Source: Silene latifolia
Lineage: Eukaryota; Streptophyta; Magnoliopsida; Caryophyllales; Caryophyllaceae
Assembly: GCF_048544455.1 (NCBI RefSeq)
Contig: NC_133537.1
Coordinates: 13,701,541 to 13,765,540 of the forward strand
Direction of reading: 5' to 3'
Length of the DNA: 64,000 nt
Each line of letters opens with the position of its first letter. Positions within the stretch are counted from its first letter, which is position 1. Positions 1-10,917 of this stretch are shown here, in pieces. The translations under genes and the position numbers were made by a program. The notes beneath the pieces were generated by a model that had not been told where the DNA came from, searched no databases, and worked only from the letters and a program-made list of their open reading frames with translations.

Positions 1-120
1 GGTGGTGAGAACCATGTTCAACTCTTATTTTAATTACGAGTATCTTTAACTAGATAACAATTTTGGCCTGTTTTGTGTGAATTCCACACGGAATTGTAAA
101 GTTTTTCTGGTTGCTTTTAG

Positions 121-501
121 GAAATGATCAACGAGAAACTAAATGATATGCCAAACAATAAAGAGGTCACAAATGGAGCTGTTGCTTGGGATGGTGATAT
201 ATATTCTCAGGTGATCAATGAAATTATCGGCCCCGAGAGAAAAGGTCGAGTTCGTGGCCTTGGTAAAGGCCCATCATCTCTTCCTTCTACGACTTGCAAT
301 GCTAACAATGAGGGATTTGATGGTGATCATACTCTATGTAACGAAAAAATCCAGCTTTTGGAGTGTGAGCTGAAGAAGGTAAATGATAAATGTCTCAAGA
401 TACAAGAGGACAGTATAGAAGTGCAAAGAAAAACACAAGAGGATATAGCCATGCTAAAGATGGCCTTATTTAGTAGAGATATCCTTAGTCACAGTACATA
501 G
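121..501 (+). CDS. C-terminal exon of a plant transposase (Ptta/En/Spm, Transposase_24-like)
   Basis: This is a partial gene. A good acceptor (pyrimidine-rich, TTTTAG) ends at 120, and the reading frame then runs to a TAG at 499-501. The protein contains a motif of the form GPERKGRVRGLGKGPSS, which I recognise from the C-terminal region of plant Ptta/En/Spm-type transposase-associated proteins. A hydrophilic, probably coiled-coil tail rich in Glu and Lys follows (about residues 75-115). Upstream exons are outside the window. Its position inside a CACTA element fits. The role is inferred from family resemblance; no catalytic residues lie in this part. Confidence 0.6.
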   Translation, partial: EMINEKLNDMPNNKEVTNGAVAWDGDIYSQVINEIIGPERKGRVRGLGKGPSSLPSTTCNANNEGFDGDHTLCNEKIQLLECELKKVNDKCLKIQEDSIEVQRKTQEDIAMLKMALFSRDILSHST

Positions 502-552
502 TTGTCGCTATCTTTCACGTGTTTCATACGAATGGCCATAAGAAATAGTAAG

Positions 553-1142
553 TGTTCCGGGTATGAATTCCGAAGTAGGTTTGTTTACCACGCTAGCTTT
601 GTCGAATAATGCCTCTTCTAGCCTTGATTGCTCTCCTCGGCCTATCCTGCAACAATGAGCAAACTGAGGGCTTGGCTTTGTGCCAAGCGTACTCACTCCG
701 ACGCTCAAGTCAGTGAACTTATTGTGATTAAGTAGTATGTTGCTTGATGACGTGTATTGTAGAGAGATGAGAGAGATAATACCAATTTAAGTGGTTCTTA
801 GGTTAGATTCTGGATCCCCTTCTCAATGAGAGAGGTGGAGTATTTATAGACTTTCACCTTTTGTCACGTAGTGGCCAAGTGGCCAAGTGGCTAGCAGGTG
901 GAAAGACTGATCTACCCCTCGGCCGAGGGACCCATGGCAGCCGAAGGGCCCGGTTGACTCCATGCCGAGGGGTCTTGGATATGAGTACGCGGATGTGTCT
1001 CGGTTAGTTAGTTAGCCGAGAGACGGGTGATGGGCCGATAGGCCGTACCGGATATCTTTGTTTAAAGTCGTTGACGATGTGGATATCTTTGACCTCGCTC
1101 AATATGTTGACTTGGTCACGGGTGCGAGAATATGCCCCATCA
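553..1142 (-). repeat. 3' LTR of Gypsy-1
   Basis: On the minus strand it begins TGATGGGGC and ends in ..CGGAACA. It matches 10918-11512 along its whole length, with scattered one- to eight-base indels. A TATAAATA box on the minus strand lies at 841-848. The minus-strand purine-rich GCTGGGGCAAAT just inside, at 1143-1154, is a weak polypurine-tract candidate. Confidence 0.92.
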
Positions 1143-1559
1143 ATTTGCCCCAGCGTAGTCTATGCCGTGGTATGGGCTCCGATGTATGTTGAGCGTATAT
1201 TCTGCGCAAGTGAAAATTTTCTCGCCCGGCTTCTTCTTCCTCGGCTTACTTTACGTACAGCCGTACCATATCCCCCTCCACATGGATGGGTATTGGACAT
1301 CAAATGTGGAAGAGAAGATCTTCTGGCGGCGGACCCAAGGTTGAGAGTCGGTGTGCTTTCGATTGCCCCGGCCGGTGCTACCTAGCTTGGTTAGTCATAT
1401 TGCCGGCGGAGAACAGATACTTTAGGATTTTGCTGAGGAAGATGAATAGGCAAAGGGATATGAAGGGGCGTGTTGAAGACGCTTGGTTACTGTTGCATTG
1501 ATTGACATTCAATCGTCATTGCGTTGATTGACATTCCGTGTACGCATGCCGACATGTGT

Positions 1560-1640
1560 CTCTTCGTTGATTGGTCGACGCTTCATGGGTCGCGCTTTGA
1601 TTGGTCCTCCTTTGTGGGCCTTTGCCTATAAATACAGATC
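1560..1640 (+). promoter_or_regulatory. Putative promoter of the antisense gene in Gypsy-1
   Basis: TATAAATA at 1627-1634 is preceded by two inverted CCAAT boxes (GATTGG near 1568 and 1598). A plausible transcription start and a roughly 195-base leader lie before the ATG at 1829. It points away from the LTR-driven transcript. Function is inferred from motif spacing only. Confidence 0.5.
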
Positions 1641-2774
1641 TCCGAAGTGAAATTGGTTTACTAATTTCATTCATTCCAAAATTTTTTCTTCTTTCTAGAT
1701 CTAGAACTTCAAGTGTTTCTTTCTCTTCCAATCTTCAGAATTTTTACGTCGGCGTAGCACTTTTCTTCAAGGTAAACCCAAAAAAACTTATCATCTTTTA
1801 ATTTGTTTTAAGTAATTGCTGTGAACCATGTCTTCGCGACGCCGGTCCCGATTCTCGTGCACCGGGGTTCCCGGCGCGTTTTGATGAGGAGGAGGCGGTA
1901 GCGCCGTTCCGTTAAGGTCGGGGGCCTTAGGTCTCCTTCTCCCGAAGTTGACCGCAAAGTCCTGGAGCGGTGGGAGGATGATGACGATGTTGATGATGAT
2001 GAGGAAAGGAATCCTTCCGGTGGGGAGAGGTCAGCCCCGCATCATTATGATGCCTGTACTACCGCGCCGATCGCGGTTTTTATCGATAAGTTCATCCGCC
2101 TCGCTCGAATTTTTCGAAGATCACTTCTTTTTTGGCCGGGGTACAACATTGTTATCCCTGGAGAGGGTCGCCGTCTGTTGCCCTCCCGGTCACATCGGCG
2201 TATATATGAGGCACCGGAGTATGGTCTCGGTTTCCTCTCAATATGTACGTCTCTACCATAATTCGGGCGATGAACGTTGCGGCGGCGCGCCTTCACCCTT
2301 TGGCCGTTAGGACTATAGTAAACTTCGTGTGGTGTGTCTCTTCGGGGGGGTGATCCCAACGGTAAACTTATTCCACCGAATTCATTTTCTTCGAATGAAT
2401 GTTCAAGGTGGCCGGGGGTGGTATAGCGTCCGGACCGAGCGGGCTATCTCACCGTGCCTAAGCTCACCTCTTGCAAGGGATGGAAGGAACGGTGGGTGTA
2501 TGTCGAGGTCCCGGATGATTATCCGTTGCCTCGGTCTTTTCAAAGACCACGTTAACTTGCGGTGCGAGAGTAGGGGAGCGTGAGAAGATGATCCCTAAGG
2601 GCAAGAATAAGATGGACGCCGCAAAGGTCTGTCTCAACGAGGACGAGACACGGGCATTGAAGCTTTTCGAGGTCGATGACGATGGGACGCCGAAAGTTTG
2701 GTTGCCCCCGACGCAAGTCATCCAGATGGATGAGCCGCTTTGCCACGTCGGCCTCATACCGGCCCTAGCACGGG

Positions 2775-2875
2775 GTGAGTGGGGTCGGTGTGTGAGGCCC
2801 ATTTTTGTTTTAGCGTTCTTGTTTTTGTGCCTTGACTTGTTCCTTTGTCTAACCCTTACTTTGTTTCTTTTACAG
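2775..2875 (+). other. Intron of the antisense gene in Gypsy-1
   Basis: The donor is GGG|GTGAGT at 2775. The acceptor follows a strong pyrimidine tract, TTTCTTTTACAG, ending at 2875. Splicing joins the frame before (..PALAR) to the frame after (ENFGSVRLEQF) in phase 1 without a stop. The length of 101 bases is normal for plants. Confidence 0.7.
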
Positions 2876-4222
2876 AGAACTTTGGCTCCGTTCGTCTCGA
2901 GCAATTCCTCAAGAAGATGGGACTTGACAAAGATGGTAACGTGCAGGAGAGGAATCCGAAGGTCGATGTACATGACCGCCGCCCGTCGCCTCGACCTCAT
3001 GGATCAAAAGATGAAGAGCTTGGACGAGGCGAGGCTCGGGCCGAGGTAGCCGCCATTCCGCGCCGGGTCCGAAAAGCCAAGTCTTCGGCGGCTACGGTGT
3101 CAACCTCGATTCCGCCTCCAATTCCGCTGTCCGAGAAGAAGGTGGAAATCGTCGACATTGTCGACGGGAGGATTCCGATCTTTGGGGATCTCCACTTAGG
3201 CGTAAGAGGAAAAGGCCTACCCCTACCGCCGATGCTTCTGCCGCCACAGCTCATGCTAACGTGGGCGCCGAGGAACGGGTCAATCGGCCAAGAAGAGCAA
3301 GCCCTCCGGACAGATCTAACTTGCGGCTCGATTTAGCCGGCTCATTAGATATACCGATGACCCGCTCGGTATGTCCGTGAACGTTGACGTGGACTCTTTG
3401 ATTGAATTTTTGTAGATCAACCGGCGCGATCTGTCCCAATTGCGAGCGACAAATTGAGGAGAGGCCTGTGCAGATGGCGGGAAAAAATGCCACCGCCGAC
3501 TCTATTCTCGCGTCGATATCCAACGACCAGCTCATAGCAGAGGGTACAAGGTTGAGCAAGAGGATTGGGAAGTGGTCCGAACTGGCCGGCCTTCGCATTA
3601 GGGAGCAAGAAGAGGCCCTGACCAAGACGGGACCGTTGATAGAACGGCTGAAGCTTGATGTTGTGGCCGCAAAGGGGGTAGCCGGGAAGGCTGAGCTTGA
3701 TCTCCTTGCTGCACGAGCGCGTGTGGAGGAAGTTGAGAAGCTGTTGTCGGCCGAGAAGGCCAAGTTAGAGGCTGCTGACCTCGCCGCCGCCAAGTTGCGG
3801 GAGGAACGGGACAGGTACAAGGGCGGCTACGACGTTGTTGTCGCCCAAAGGGAGGAGTCGAAAAGGGCGTGCACGGCTCCAAAGTGAGTCACATAGGGGG
3901 TACCGAGTGCTATCCTTGCACAAAGGGAGAAGGATATTGAGATGCTTCAAAAGAAGATTATCCCCCGCATGTGCGCCCAATATAGGGACCTGACCGAAGA
4001 AACCTTCAGGGAGGTGATTGGGAGTCAGATCCGGATGGCTCCTTTCCGTGGCCAAAATTTGACGGGTTGTTCGACGATAGGCTCGAGGCTAACGAGAAAG
4101 CTGCGGCGGATAAGGCTGCCGAGGATGCGAGGGCCAAGAAGGAGGAAGAGGCGGCCGCGGAAAAGGCGGCTCTTGCCGAGAAGACGAGGGCGGCCAGAGA
4201 AGAGTCCATTAAGGCCAAGGCC

Positions 4223-4438
4223 GCTGAGGATGCTAAAGCTGCCAAGAGAGCTGAGGATGCCAAGGCTGCTAAGAAAGCTGAGGATGCTAAGGCTGCTAAG
4301 GCCGCTGAGGATGCTAAGGCTGCCAAGAAAGCTGAGGATGCCAAGGCCGCCAAGAAAGCTGAGGATGCTAAGGCTGCTAAGAAAGCTGAGGATGCTAAGG
4401 CTGCCAAGGAAGCCGAGGATGCTAAGGCCGCCCAGATT
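4223..4438 (+). repeat. 27 bp tandem repeat, eight copies, coding
   Basis: Eight in-frame 27-base units encode AEDAKAAKK with small variations in the last residue (R, K, A, E or Q). It lies at the C-terminus of the antisense protein and should form a long charged helix. The opposite strand shows an Ala-rich open frame that is only its shadow. Confidence 0.95.
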
Positions 4439-4811
4439 GCATCTAAGCCGCCCACCAAGGATGATGCGGCGATGGCGGCAAGGGCAAGCAAGAACGAGGC
4501 ATAGGGAGACGGGCGGTCGTCACCGGGCTCACCGGCGTCTCGGATAGCTTCAGCTATTCGGGGGCCAACTATTAAGCCTTTTCTCCCTGCCATCCTTTTG
4601 GCGCTTCAAAGAACCAGTCCGTAACCTTTTGCTTTACTTTTCCTTGCATTTTGTAAAACCTTGGTAGGTAGAATCTTGGCTTATCCCAAAGGGGACGGCC
4701 GTCGTCTGTATTTCTCCCTCTTGTAACTTCGTTATCTTTTTCTTAATGAGAATTTGCTTGCTTCGCCTCTGGCTTGGCCGAGGCCTTTGATTTATTCCTT
4801 CACTTGTCTTC

Positions 4812-5050
4812 TTGCGTTAATTAATTGAGTGCTTTTCGTTTTTACCTTTGGCTTTAGCCGAGGTAGTTTAGAATGCGTATCTCAACTGTGTTTAACGTCT
4901 TTAGATTCGGTCTTAATTTGCCGAGGGCAGTTGCGTTAATTAATTGAGCGCTTTTCGTTTTTACCTTTGGCTTTAGCCGAGGCAGTTTAGAATGCGTATC
5001 TCAACTGTGTTTAACGTCTTTAGATTCGGTCTTAATTTGCCGAGGGCAGT
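4812..5050 (+). repeat. 119 bp tandem duplication
   Basis: About 119 bases starting TTGCGTTAATTAATTGAG are repeated immediately (4812-4930 and 4931-5049), nearly identical. They lie between the 3' end of the antisense gene and the end of integrase, where two converging transcripts would overlap. The stretch 4505-5359 holds no other gene; it looks like a 3' untranslated region of the antisense gene. Confidence 0.9.
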
Positions 5051-5359
5051 TGCGTTTCACTCGTCTCTTCCGGTCGATTTCACGGGCAACGGAGTTTACG
5101 TTTTGACCGCCGTTGAACATATGTTAGCATATCGGCTCGTCCCCCCGTCACTCCCGTTAAAGGCCGAGGTGATCGAGGTTTTGGCTCTGTCGCCTTTGTG
5201 TACATACGTTAGCATGCCTTCTTACCGAGGTGACCGCCGTTGTGTTTTCCTCGACATGACTATGGAGGGGATTAACACTTTGATGGAAAATGGGGATGAC
5301 TCCTATTTGGATATGGACATGCATTGGGGTGCCAACAATTGTTTTGGGCACCTCCGCTG

Positions 5360-6420
5360 CTATACAAAGTATTTTCTGAGATTGTCGGTGTTCCAATGGC
5401 TCATCAGAGGTACATCCCCCATGTCCGTCAACCGGTATGTACCCGGCCTCATTTCTTCAACTACCTTGTAGGGACCTTCCCGATTGGCCGTCAACTTGCC
5501 ATGAATGTTTCCTTTATTGGTGGCGGCTGACTTCCTTAGGACCGATCACCTACCGTTAGATCCCTTTTGTGGACCCTTCGGTTGTAGGCCCTTTTCATTC
5601 GGCTCTGATATATCGCTAAGTTGAGGCGTGCTGCATTTCGGCTTTCTTCGACAGTGTCTAGGGAGGTTCTTAGGCCTTCCTCGTTTTCATCCGGGTTAAA
5701 AGTGGCCGTTCGAATGTTGCACCGTTGCTTCAATCGGCGGGGCGCCGGACCGTAGACTAAGTGGAATGGGTACCCCGTTGCCTCTTTCTCCGTGGTTCGA
5801 AGGGACCACGTAACGCCGGGTAGCTCATCGGCCCATCTTCCTCGAGGTCTTCAATTTGTCTTCTTTAAGCCGTTGAGGATTGTTTTATTATTCGCCTCGC
5901 CGCCCATTGCTCTGGGGTGGCGGACGGAGGAGTATGCAAATTTGATGCCAAGTTCTTCCAACCTTGACTCATTATTGTATCACTCCAAAACTCTCGGCCA
6001 TGGTCGAACACCATGACTTGGGGTAACCCAAAACGAGTTATGACGTTTTCCCAGATCACCTTTCTTACGGCCGTCGCGGTCTTGGCGAGTCTTTCTACGA
6101 CCTCAACCCATTTGGTGAAGTAATCGACGGCGACGATTAGGAACTTTCTTCCTCCGGATGCCGTCGGAAACGGCCCTAGTAGATCCATTCCCCACTGTGC
6201 AAAAGGAAGGGGACTAAGCACCGGCGGGTCTCGGGAAGGTGCATGTATCACCGGAGCATGCGTCGACGGTTGTTGCATTTTTTTGTTTTGTTTCGGAATC
6301 TTCAAGCATGGTGGACAGAAGTAGCGGCTCGGAGAGCTTTGTGGGCTAGTGTTCTTGCCCCCATGTGATGACCACAGATGCCTTTGTGTATTTACTCACG
6401 ATGAAGATTAGCTCGCATCG
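5360..6420 (-). pseudogene. Gypsy-1 integrase
   Basis: The core at 5865-6305 has the first catalytic Asp in WGMDLLGPFP and the second Asp environment in FGLPQVMVFDHGREF. The third (Glu) region, in 5740-5865, is out of frame. Part of the C-terminal domain is at 5536-5733 (AYNRRVHKRDLTVGD), and it continues in another frame to a TAG at 5360-5362. The N-terminal zinc-binding region is expected at about 6300-6420 but is disrupted. Integrase inserts the cDNA. It is frameshifted and probably inactive in this copy. Confidence 0.8.
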
Positions 6421-6833
6421 GTTGGACCGACACACTTCAGAGTGGCCTTGTTACGGACCTCTGTATAACTCTCCTTCAAACACCAAGTACCTTCTTTGCG
6501 ATCCTCTTTATCTTTTGTGAGAGATTGCGGTCCTCCGTAGCTCGTGTGTCGGTTTATACCTCTTTATCTGAGTCATCCATGTCGTCTCGGCTTCCACGTC
6601 GCACACCATGCCGATGGTTTTGTCAATGCTTTTAGCGTTCCTGATATCCACTAGCACGGTTTGGTGATATTCCCGATGGTTGAACTGGCCGTTTTGAGAG
6701 AGCGTCGGCCGGTTGTTCTCGGACTGGGGATGTGTCGCATTTTGAATGACTTCAATTTTGAGGTCTCGCTTTTACCTTTTCCAGGTATCTTACCATCCCA
6801 TCGTCCCGAGCCTCGTACTCTCCTTCGTATTGG

Positions 6834-7613
6834 TTAGTTACCAAGAGAGAGTCTGTTTTCAAAATGATGTGTTCTGCCCCGGCGCTCGGCTAACTCAACT
6901 CCGGTTATCACCGCCTCATATTCGGATTCGTTATTTGAGGTTGAGAAGGTAAACTTCAAAGCGTACTCGAACTCGTCCCCGTTTGGGCCGATGATAAGGA
7001 TGCCGGCTCCTGAGCCGTTCGTTGTGGAGGATCCATCGGTATATACCTCCCACATGCCGGGACACGACTCTTCCTGATATGTGCACTCGGCCAAGAAGTC
7101 TGCCAGCGCCTGCCCCTTTATCGAAGGCCTTGGTTTGTATTGAATGCCGAAGCCGGATAGCTCCACCGCCCATTTGATAAGTCTCGCCCGATGTTCGAAT
7201 TTTTCCAATGCTTTTTCCAACGGCTGGTCGGTTAAGACCGTCATGGGATGTGCGTCGAAGTAGGGTTTCAACTTCCTTGCGGCAACAACCACGGCAAAGG
7301 CTGCTTTTTCAATCAGCGGGTAGTTTCTCTCGGCGGGTAACAGTGTATGGCTGATGAAGTATATTGGGTGCTGCTGCTTGTTTTCTTCTCTAACGATTAC
7401 GGCACTGACCGTGGCCGAGGTTACTGCTAGATATAGATATAGCGTTTCCCCCGTCGGTGCGGGACGGGGTCGGGAGAGTTTGCGGATGGGCTTTCGGTTG
7501 TTTGAAGGTCGTGCTCTGTTCCTCCCCCTGAAGTCTTTATTCCCTTTTAGCACTTTGAAGAATGGGGTGCTCTTGTCGGCTGACCGAGAGATAAAACGGG
7601 CAAGGGCCGCCAT
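6834..7613 (-). pseudogene. Gypsy-1 tandem RNase H domains
   Basis: A single 259-residue frame holds two RNase H modules. The first is the degenerate connection/RNase H of Gypsy elements (VREENKQQHPIYFISHTL, then ERNYPLIEKAAFAVVVAARKL). The second starts at WEVYTDGSSTTNGSGAGI, a full RNase H fold with Asp in YTDGS and Glu in NNESEYEA. This dual arrangement is the hallmark of the Tat lineage. The end runs out of frame at 6834; more RNase H and a spacer lie at about 6420-6830 in other frames. Confidence 0.85.
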
Positions 7614-7628
7614 CCTTCGGTCAAGATA

Positions 7629-8556
7629 TCATAACCTCTTTGCGATTCCTCGCTCCGTGCAGTCTAGAATTGCTTGGACTTTCTCCGGATTGGCATCAAT
7701 TCCCCTGGCGCTAACAAGCACGCCGAGGAATTTGCCGGCCCGGACACCGAAGTTGCACTTTGTAGGGTTAAGCTTCATCTTGTATTTCCTTAGTGAACAA
7801 AATGTCTCGTGTAAATCGGCTAGGTGCTCGCCGTCGGACTTGCTCTTGACAATAGCATCGTCGACGTAAGCCTCAATGTTTCGCCCTTTTTGATTTTGGA
7901 ACACTTTGTCCACCAGTCTTGTGTAAGTCGCGCCGGCGTTTTTCAAACCAAACGGCATCATCTTGTACATGTAGGTGCCGTGTATGGTGATGAATGCGCA
8001 TTTAGGCATGTCTTCCTCCGCCATGAATACCGATGGTATCCCGAAAAGGCGTCGAGCGAGGCTCAAGCATTGTGTAGCCTGCCGTTGCGTCTATTAAGCT
8101 ATCTATCCGAGGCAAGGGGTAGCAATCTTTCGGGCATGCTTTATTAAGTTGCGTAAAATCAACACACATCCTCCACCCCCCCGATGACTTTTTAACCATT
8201 ACAACATTAGCTAGCCATTCGGGGTATGTACAAGGGATGATAAAGCCTGCATCTAACAACTTATCAACCTCGGCCTTGATGGCATCCTCCTTTTCGGCCG
8301 AGGAATTTCTCATCCTCTCGCTTTCACGGGGCGGGCGCCGGGGAGTACGTTCACTTGTGAACGATGACCTCCGCTTACACACTGGCATCTCGGCGGCCGA
8401 GTACGCAAAGACATCTTTGTTCCTCCTCGCAGGTCTAGGAGATCGGCCCCGAATTTTGGTTCCAGCCGACACCGAGCAGATTACGGTGCGTCCTGGATCA
8501 ATCTCTATCTGCTCGGTCTCTGCCCCTTCGACCATGCCGACGTGGTTGGTGCTCAT
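7629..8556 (-). pseudogene. Gypsy-1 reverse transcriptase
   Basis: Two overlapping pieces in different frames (8002-8556 and 7629-8066) make up the RT. The first has the N-terminal VDKLLDAGFIIP and VDFTQLNKACPKD segments of Gypsy RTs. The second has MPFGLKNAGATYTR and the catalytic AYVDDAIVKS (YVDD). The join near 8060 is a frameshift with local scrambling. It copies element RNA into DNA. The catalytic aspartates are present, but the reading frame is not continuous. Confidence 0.88.
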
Positions 8557-9459
8557 CGGTTCGTCCTCTCCGTCGTAAGGATGGGTTCTTCCCTTTTTCC
8601 TCTTTCTTTGCTACTTTGAAGGATTGCATGTTGCATCCTCTGGCCGATATTTGGACGTTGACCACCTCGTCTTTTTCGTTCTTTGAGACGAGTTTATGAA
8701 CCTCCCCGCGGTCCGAGACATACATCGTTGTCAGGGCCCGGATGGACATTACGGCATCGACCTCACTCAGGGTGACACGACCGATGAGAACGTTGTATGC
8801 GGATGAGCCGTCGATGACCACGAACTCGGACATCACGTTCTTGGCCGCGTCGATGGCCGAACATCACCGGTAACTTGATAGACCCCGGGGGGACCAAGCC
8901 TGCCGGGAGAAGTGTACAATGGGTTGGTGCATGGGCTAAGGTCCGCAATTTTCAGGCCGAGCCCTAGAAAGCACTCCCTGAACATGATGTTCGTGTAAGC
9001 ACCCGTGTCAATCAGGCATCTCATGACCAGGTGGTTAGCTATGTCTAAGTGGACTACGAGTGGGTCGCTATGCGGGGCGATGATTCCTTCGTAGTCCTCC
9101 TTCCCAATAGTTATGTTCGGGATGTTGGAAGCGCGGGCGCGTGTAGTGGGCACGAAGTTGACGGCCTGATACAGTCCGTTCAGGTGCCGTTTGTGTCCGC
9201 GAGCGGATCCGCCGTTCTCGTTTCCCCCGATGACAACATGAATTGTTCCTATTCGTTCAAAGACGGATTTTTTATCTGAGCCACCGGTGTTAGTCTTTTG
9301 GCCTCCGGCAACATATTTGCCGAGGCTCCCTTTTCGGATCAGCTCTTCAATGGCATTCTTCAAATGCCGGCAGTCGTTGGTTAAGTGACCGGTGTGGCCG
9401 TGGTACTCACAGTACAGGCTCGTGTCACCGTCCCCCCTAGGTTTGGGGGGCCTTTCCAC
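8498..9459 (-). pseudogene. Gypsy-1 gag zinc knuckle and aspartic protease
   Basis: The piece 8833-9459 begins with a knuckle of form C-x2-H-x4-H-x4-C (CEYHGHTGHLTNDC) near residues 17-30, the variant knuckle also seen in the other Tat element of this window. Further on is the retropepsin-like active site LIDTGAYTNI (Asp-Thr-Gly) followed by hydrophobic strands. The remaining protease portion is in another frame at 8498-8836, with the conserved segment AYNVLIGR. The protease would cut the polyprotein. One frameshift near 8835 separates the parts. Confidence 0.8.
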
Positions 9460-10815
9460 TCTCGCCCCTCGTTTCGCTCGGGAGAAGACCTCGGCGGCCG
9501 ATACGACCGGGGGGTGTGATCTTTGTACTTCTTATGGTAGTACGGACGAACTCCCCGGCGTCCGCTGGGTTTCGCTCGGCGGGCTGTCGGTCCGCGACCT
9601 ATTATTGTCACGGCGCCCTTCATCCGGCTTGTCCTCCCGGTGGCTCTTTCTTTCTGAGTGCCCGGCCTCGCCGTGGCCTATCCATATTTTGTGATAGTCT
9701 TCGACCTTAATGGCCTGGTCGGCCAATTTCCTGGCGGACTCAAGGCTCAGGCCACCGCACTTGATGAGCTCGTTTTTCAAGTCCCCTCTGGGGAGGCCTT
9801 TCATCAGTGCGAAGGCCGCTAGTTATTTGTTCGGCTCCCGATCCGCTGAACCCCGGCATCGAACCTCTTCACATAGCTTCGGAGTGACTCGCCTCCCTCC
9901 CCGCTCGATGGTCGGGAGATCCGATGTCTCGACGGCTCTCCTTTTATTGGTAGAGCATCTGCGGGCCAAAACGCGTCTCTTAGGTCGGAGTAGGAGTATA
10001 CCGACCCATCGGGTAGCCCCTTGTACCAGCTTTACGCCATTCCAACCAAGGTCGTTGGGAAAATTCGGCACTGGACCTCGTCAAAGTTGCTCCCACACCG
10101 ACATGTGAGACTCGAAAGCCTCGGCATGATCGGTTGGGTCGCCCTCTCCTTTGTATGATATAGATGGTAGCTTTAGCTTTGGCGCACACGGGTCTCTAGG
10201 ACGAGGCACCGAGGGGCTGTCGACTACGTGTCTAATGACACGCGGCGATCGGCTCCTCGCATCCTTAGTCCGGCCCCTCTCCCCGTGGCGGGAAGGGCTT
10301 CTTCTCCGACTCTGGTGAGTCGGACTCCTTCTTCGACTACGGTGAGTCGGACTCCTTCTCCGACTCGGTGAGTCGGACTCCTTTCGCTCGTCGGGGCATG
10401 CCTCGTGGGCGTCGTGGCGACATCGTCCTTCCGCGAGTGCGGGAAGGGCTTAGTTCTACCACCGACACCGGGCTCCCCGGCGTCTTGGTAGGCTCGGCCT
10501 CTCTTAGTGCTTCGTTCAGGTTTCTCGGAGTCACCTTTTGGGCCCTAGCTTCCTGGACGGGTCCCGCCGCTCTTGTCGGTGTGCGTGTGTGAGCCGCGCG
10601 CACCGACAATCAGTCCGGAGCGCCGACTTTCTTTGCATCAACCACACGCCCATGACGGTGACCTGGTCGGCGGGCGGCGGCGTATCGGCATTATTGGCAT
10701 CCCGAACTCCGGTTGAATTATCCATTGGTGGAGGGCCGCACAACTCGCAATTGTGGACGGTATCATCGGGTGGAGGGGCTCTTCGATTCACGAACACCTC
10801 TTGTTCTTTTGACAT
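9460..10815 (-). pseudogene. Gypsy-1 gag (frameshifted)
   Basis: The likely start is the ATG at 10815, 103 bases downstream of the LTR edge. The N-terminal third is disordered and charged and includes a 27 bp tandem repeat (10301-10380) encoding Ser/Glu/Lys-rich segments. The middle (about 9820-10190) carries gag-core-like sequence spread over different frames. The last piece (9532-9804) has the helical segment found just before the knuckle in Tat-type gag proteins (GLSLESARKLADQAIKVEDY). At least three frame changes are needed. It would form the capsid-like particle. The identification rests on position and on these segments. Confidence 0.7.
10301..10380 (-). repeat. 27 bp tandem repeat, three copies, in Gypsy-1 gag
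   Basis: Three units (10301-10327, 10328-10354, 10355-10380), each ending GGTGAGTCGGACTC on the plus strand. On the minus strand they encode a Ser/Glu-rich acidic stretch in the disordered part of gag. The third unit is one base short, which shifts the frame. Confidence 0.85.
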
Positions 10816-10834
10816 CTTCTTAGCTTTTTGGGTG

Positions 10835-10836
<2 letters not shown>

Positions 10837-10865
<29 letters not shown>
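10837..10865. repeat. T29 homopolymer
   Basis: Twenty-nine T in a row on the plus strand, so an A tract in the 5' untranslated leader of Gypsy-1 between primer-binding site and gag start. Length is likely to be unreliable in the assembly. Confidence 0.9.
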
Positions 10866-10896
10866 GGTTTGGGAATGACTAGCTTCTAGTATCCGA

Positions 10897-10917
10897 TCCC
10901 CACGAGACGGCGCCAAT
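10897..10917 (-). other. Primer-binding site of Gypsy-1
   Basis: On the minus strand, directly after the LTR, the sequence is TTGGCGCCGTCTCGTGGGGA. The TGGCGCC core matches primer-binding sites common in plant Gypsy elements that pair with the 3' end of a tRNA. The tRNA identity (Asp or Arg class) was not tested. Confidence 0.65.

Larger units (their letters stand above)
1829..4504 (+). pseudogene. Antisense accessory gene of Gypsy-1 (putative gypsy-type transposon / Transposase_28-like)
   Basis: This gene is read opposite to gag-pol, between integrase and the 3' LTR. Pieces in several frames encode an acidic start, then (about 2090-2570) a domain with EAPEYGLGFPLNMY and ending in WVYVEVPDDYPLP, which I recognise from plant proteins annotated as putative gypsy-type transposon (Transposase_28). 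A GT-AG intron at 2775-2875 joins two frames cleanly at a split Glu codon, so a spliced product was once used. The second half (3402-3887 and 4067-4504) is a long Ala/Glu/Lys coiled coil ending in eight 9-residue repeats, with a TAG at 4502-4504. The function of this family is unknown. Several frame breaks (near 1860, 2340, 2580, 3330 and 3890) suggest decay or sequence error. Confidence 0.65.

Noticed and set aside
2464..3000. 178-residue minus-strand open frame in Gypsy-1
   Set aside because: Covers the antisense gene exon and its intron; no domain, and the plus strand has a better explanation.
3369..3415. Possible second intron in the Gypsy-1 antisense gene (GTATGT...TTGTAG)
   Set aside because: At 47 bases it is too short for normal plant splicing, and the donor side frame is unclear.
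3251..3820. 189-residue minus-strand open frame
   Set aside because: Lies over the coiled-coil part of the plus-strand antisense gene. Low-complexity Ala/Ser/Arg, no domain.
4006..4593. Ala/Ser/Leu-rich 195-residue open frame on the minus strand
   Set aside because: Shadow of the 27 bp coding repeat of the antisense gene; its composition is set by the opposite strand.
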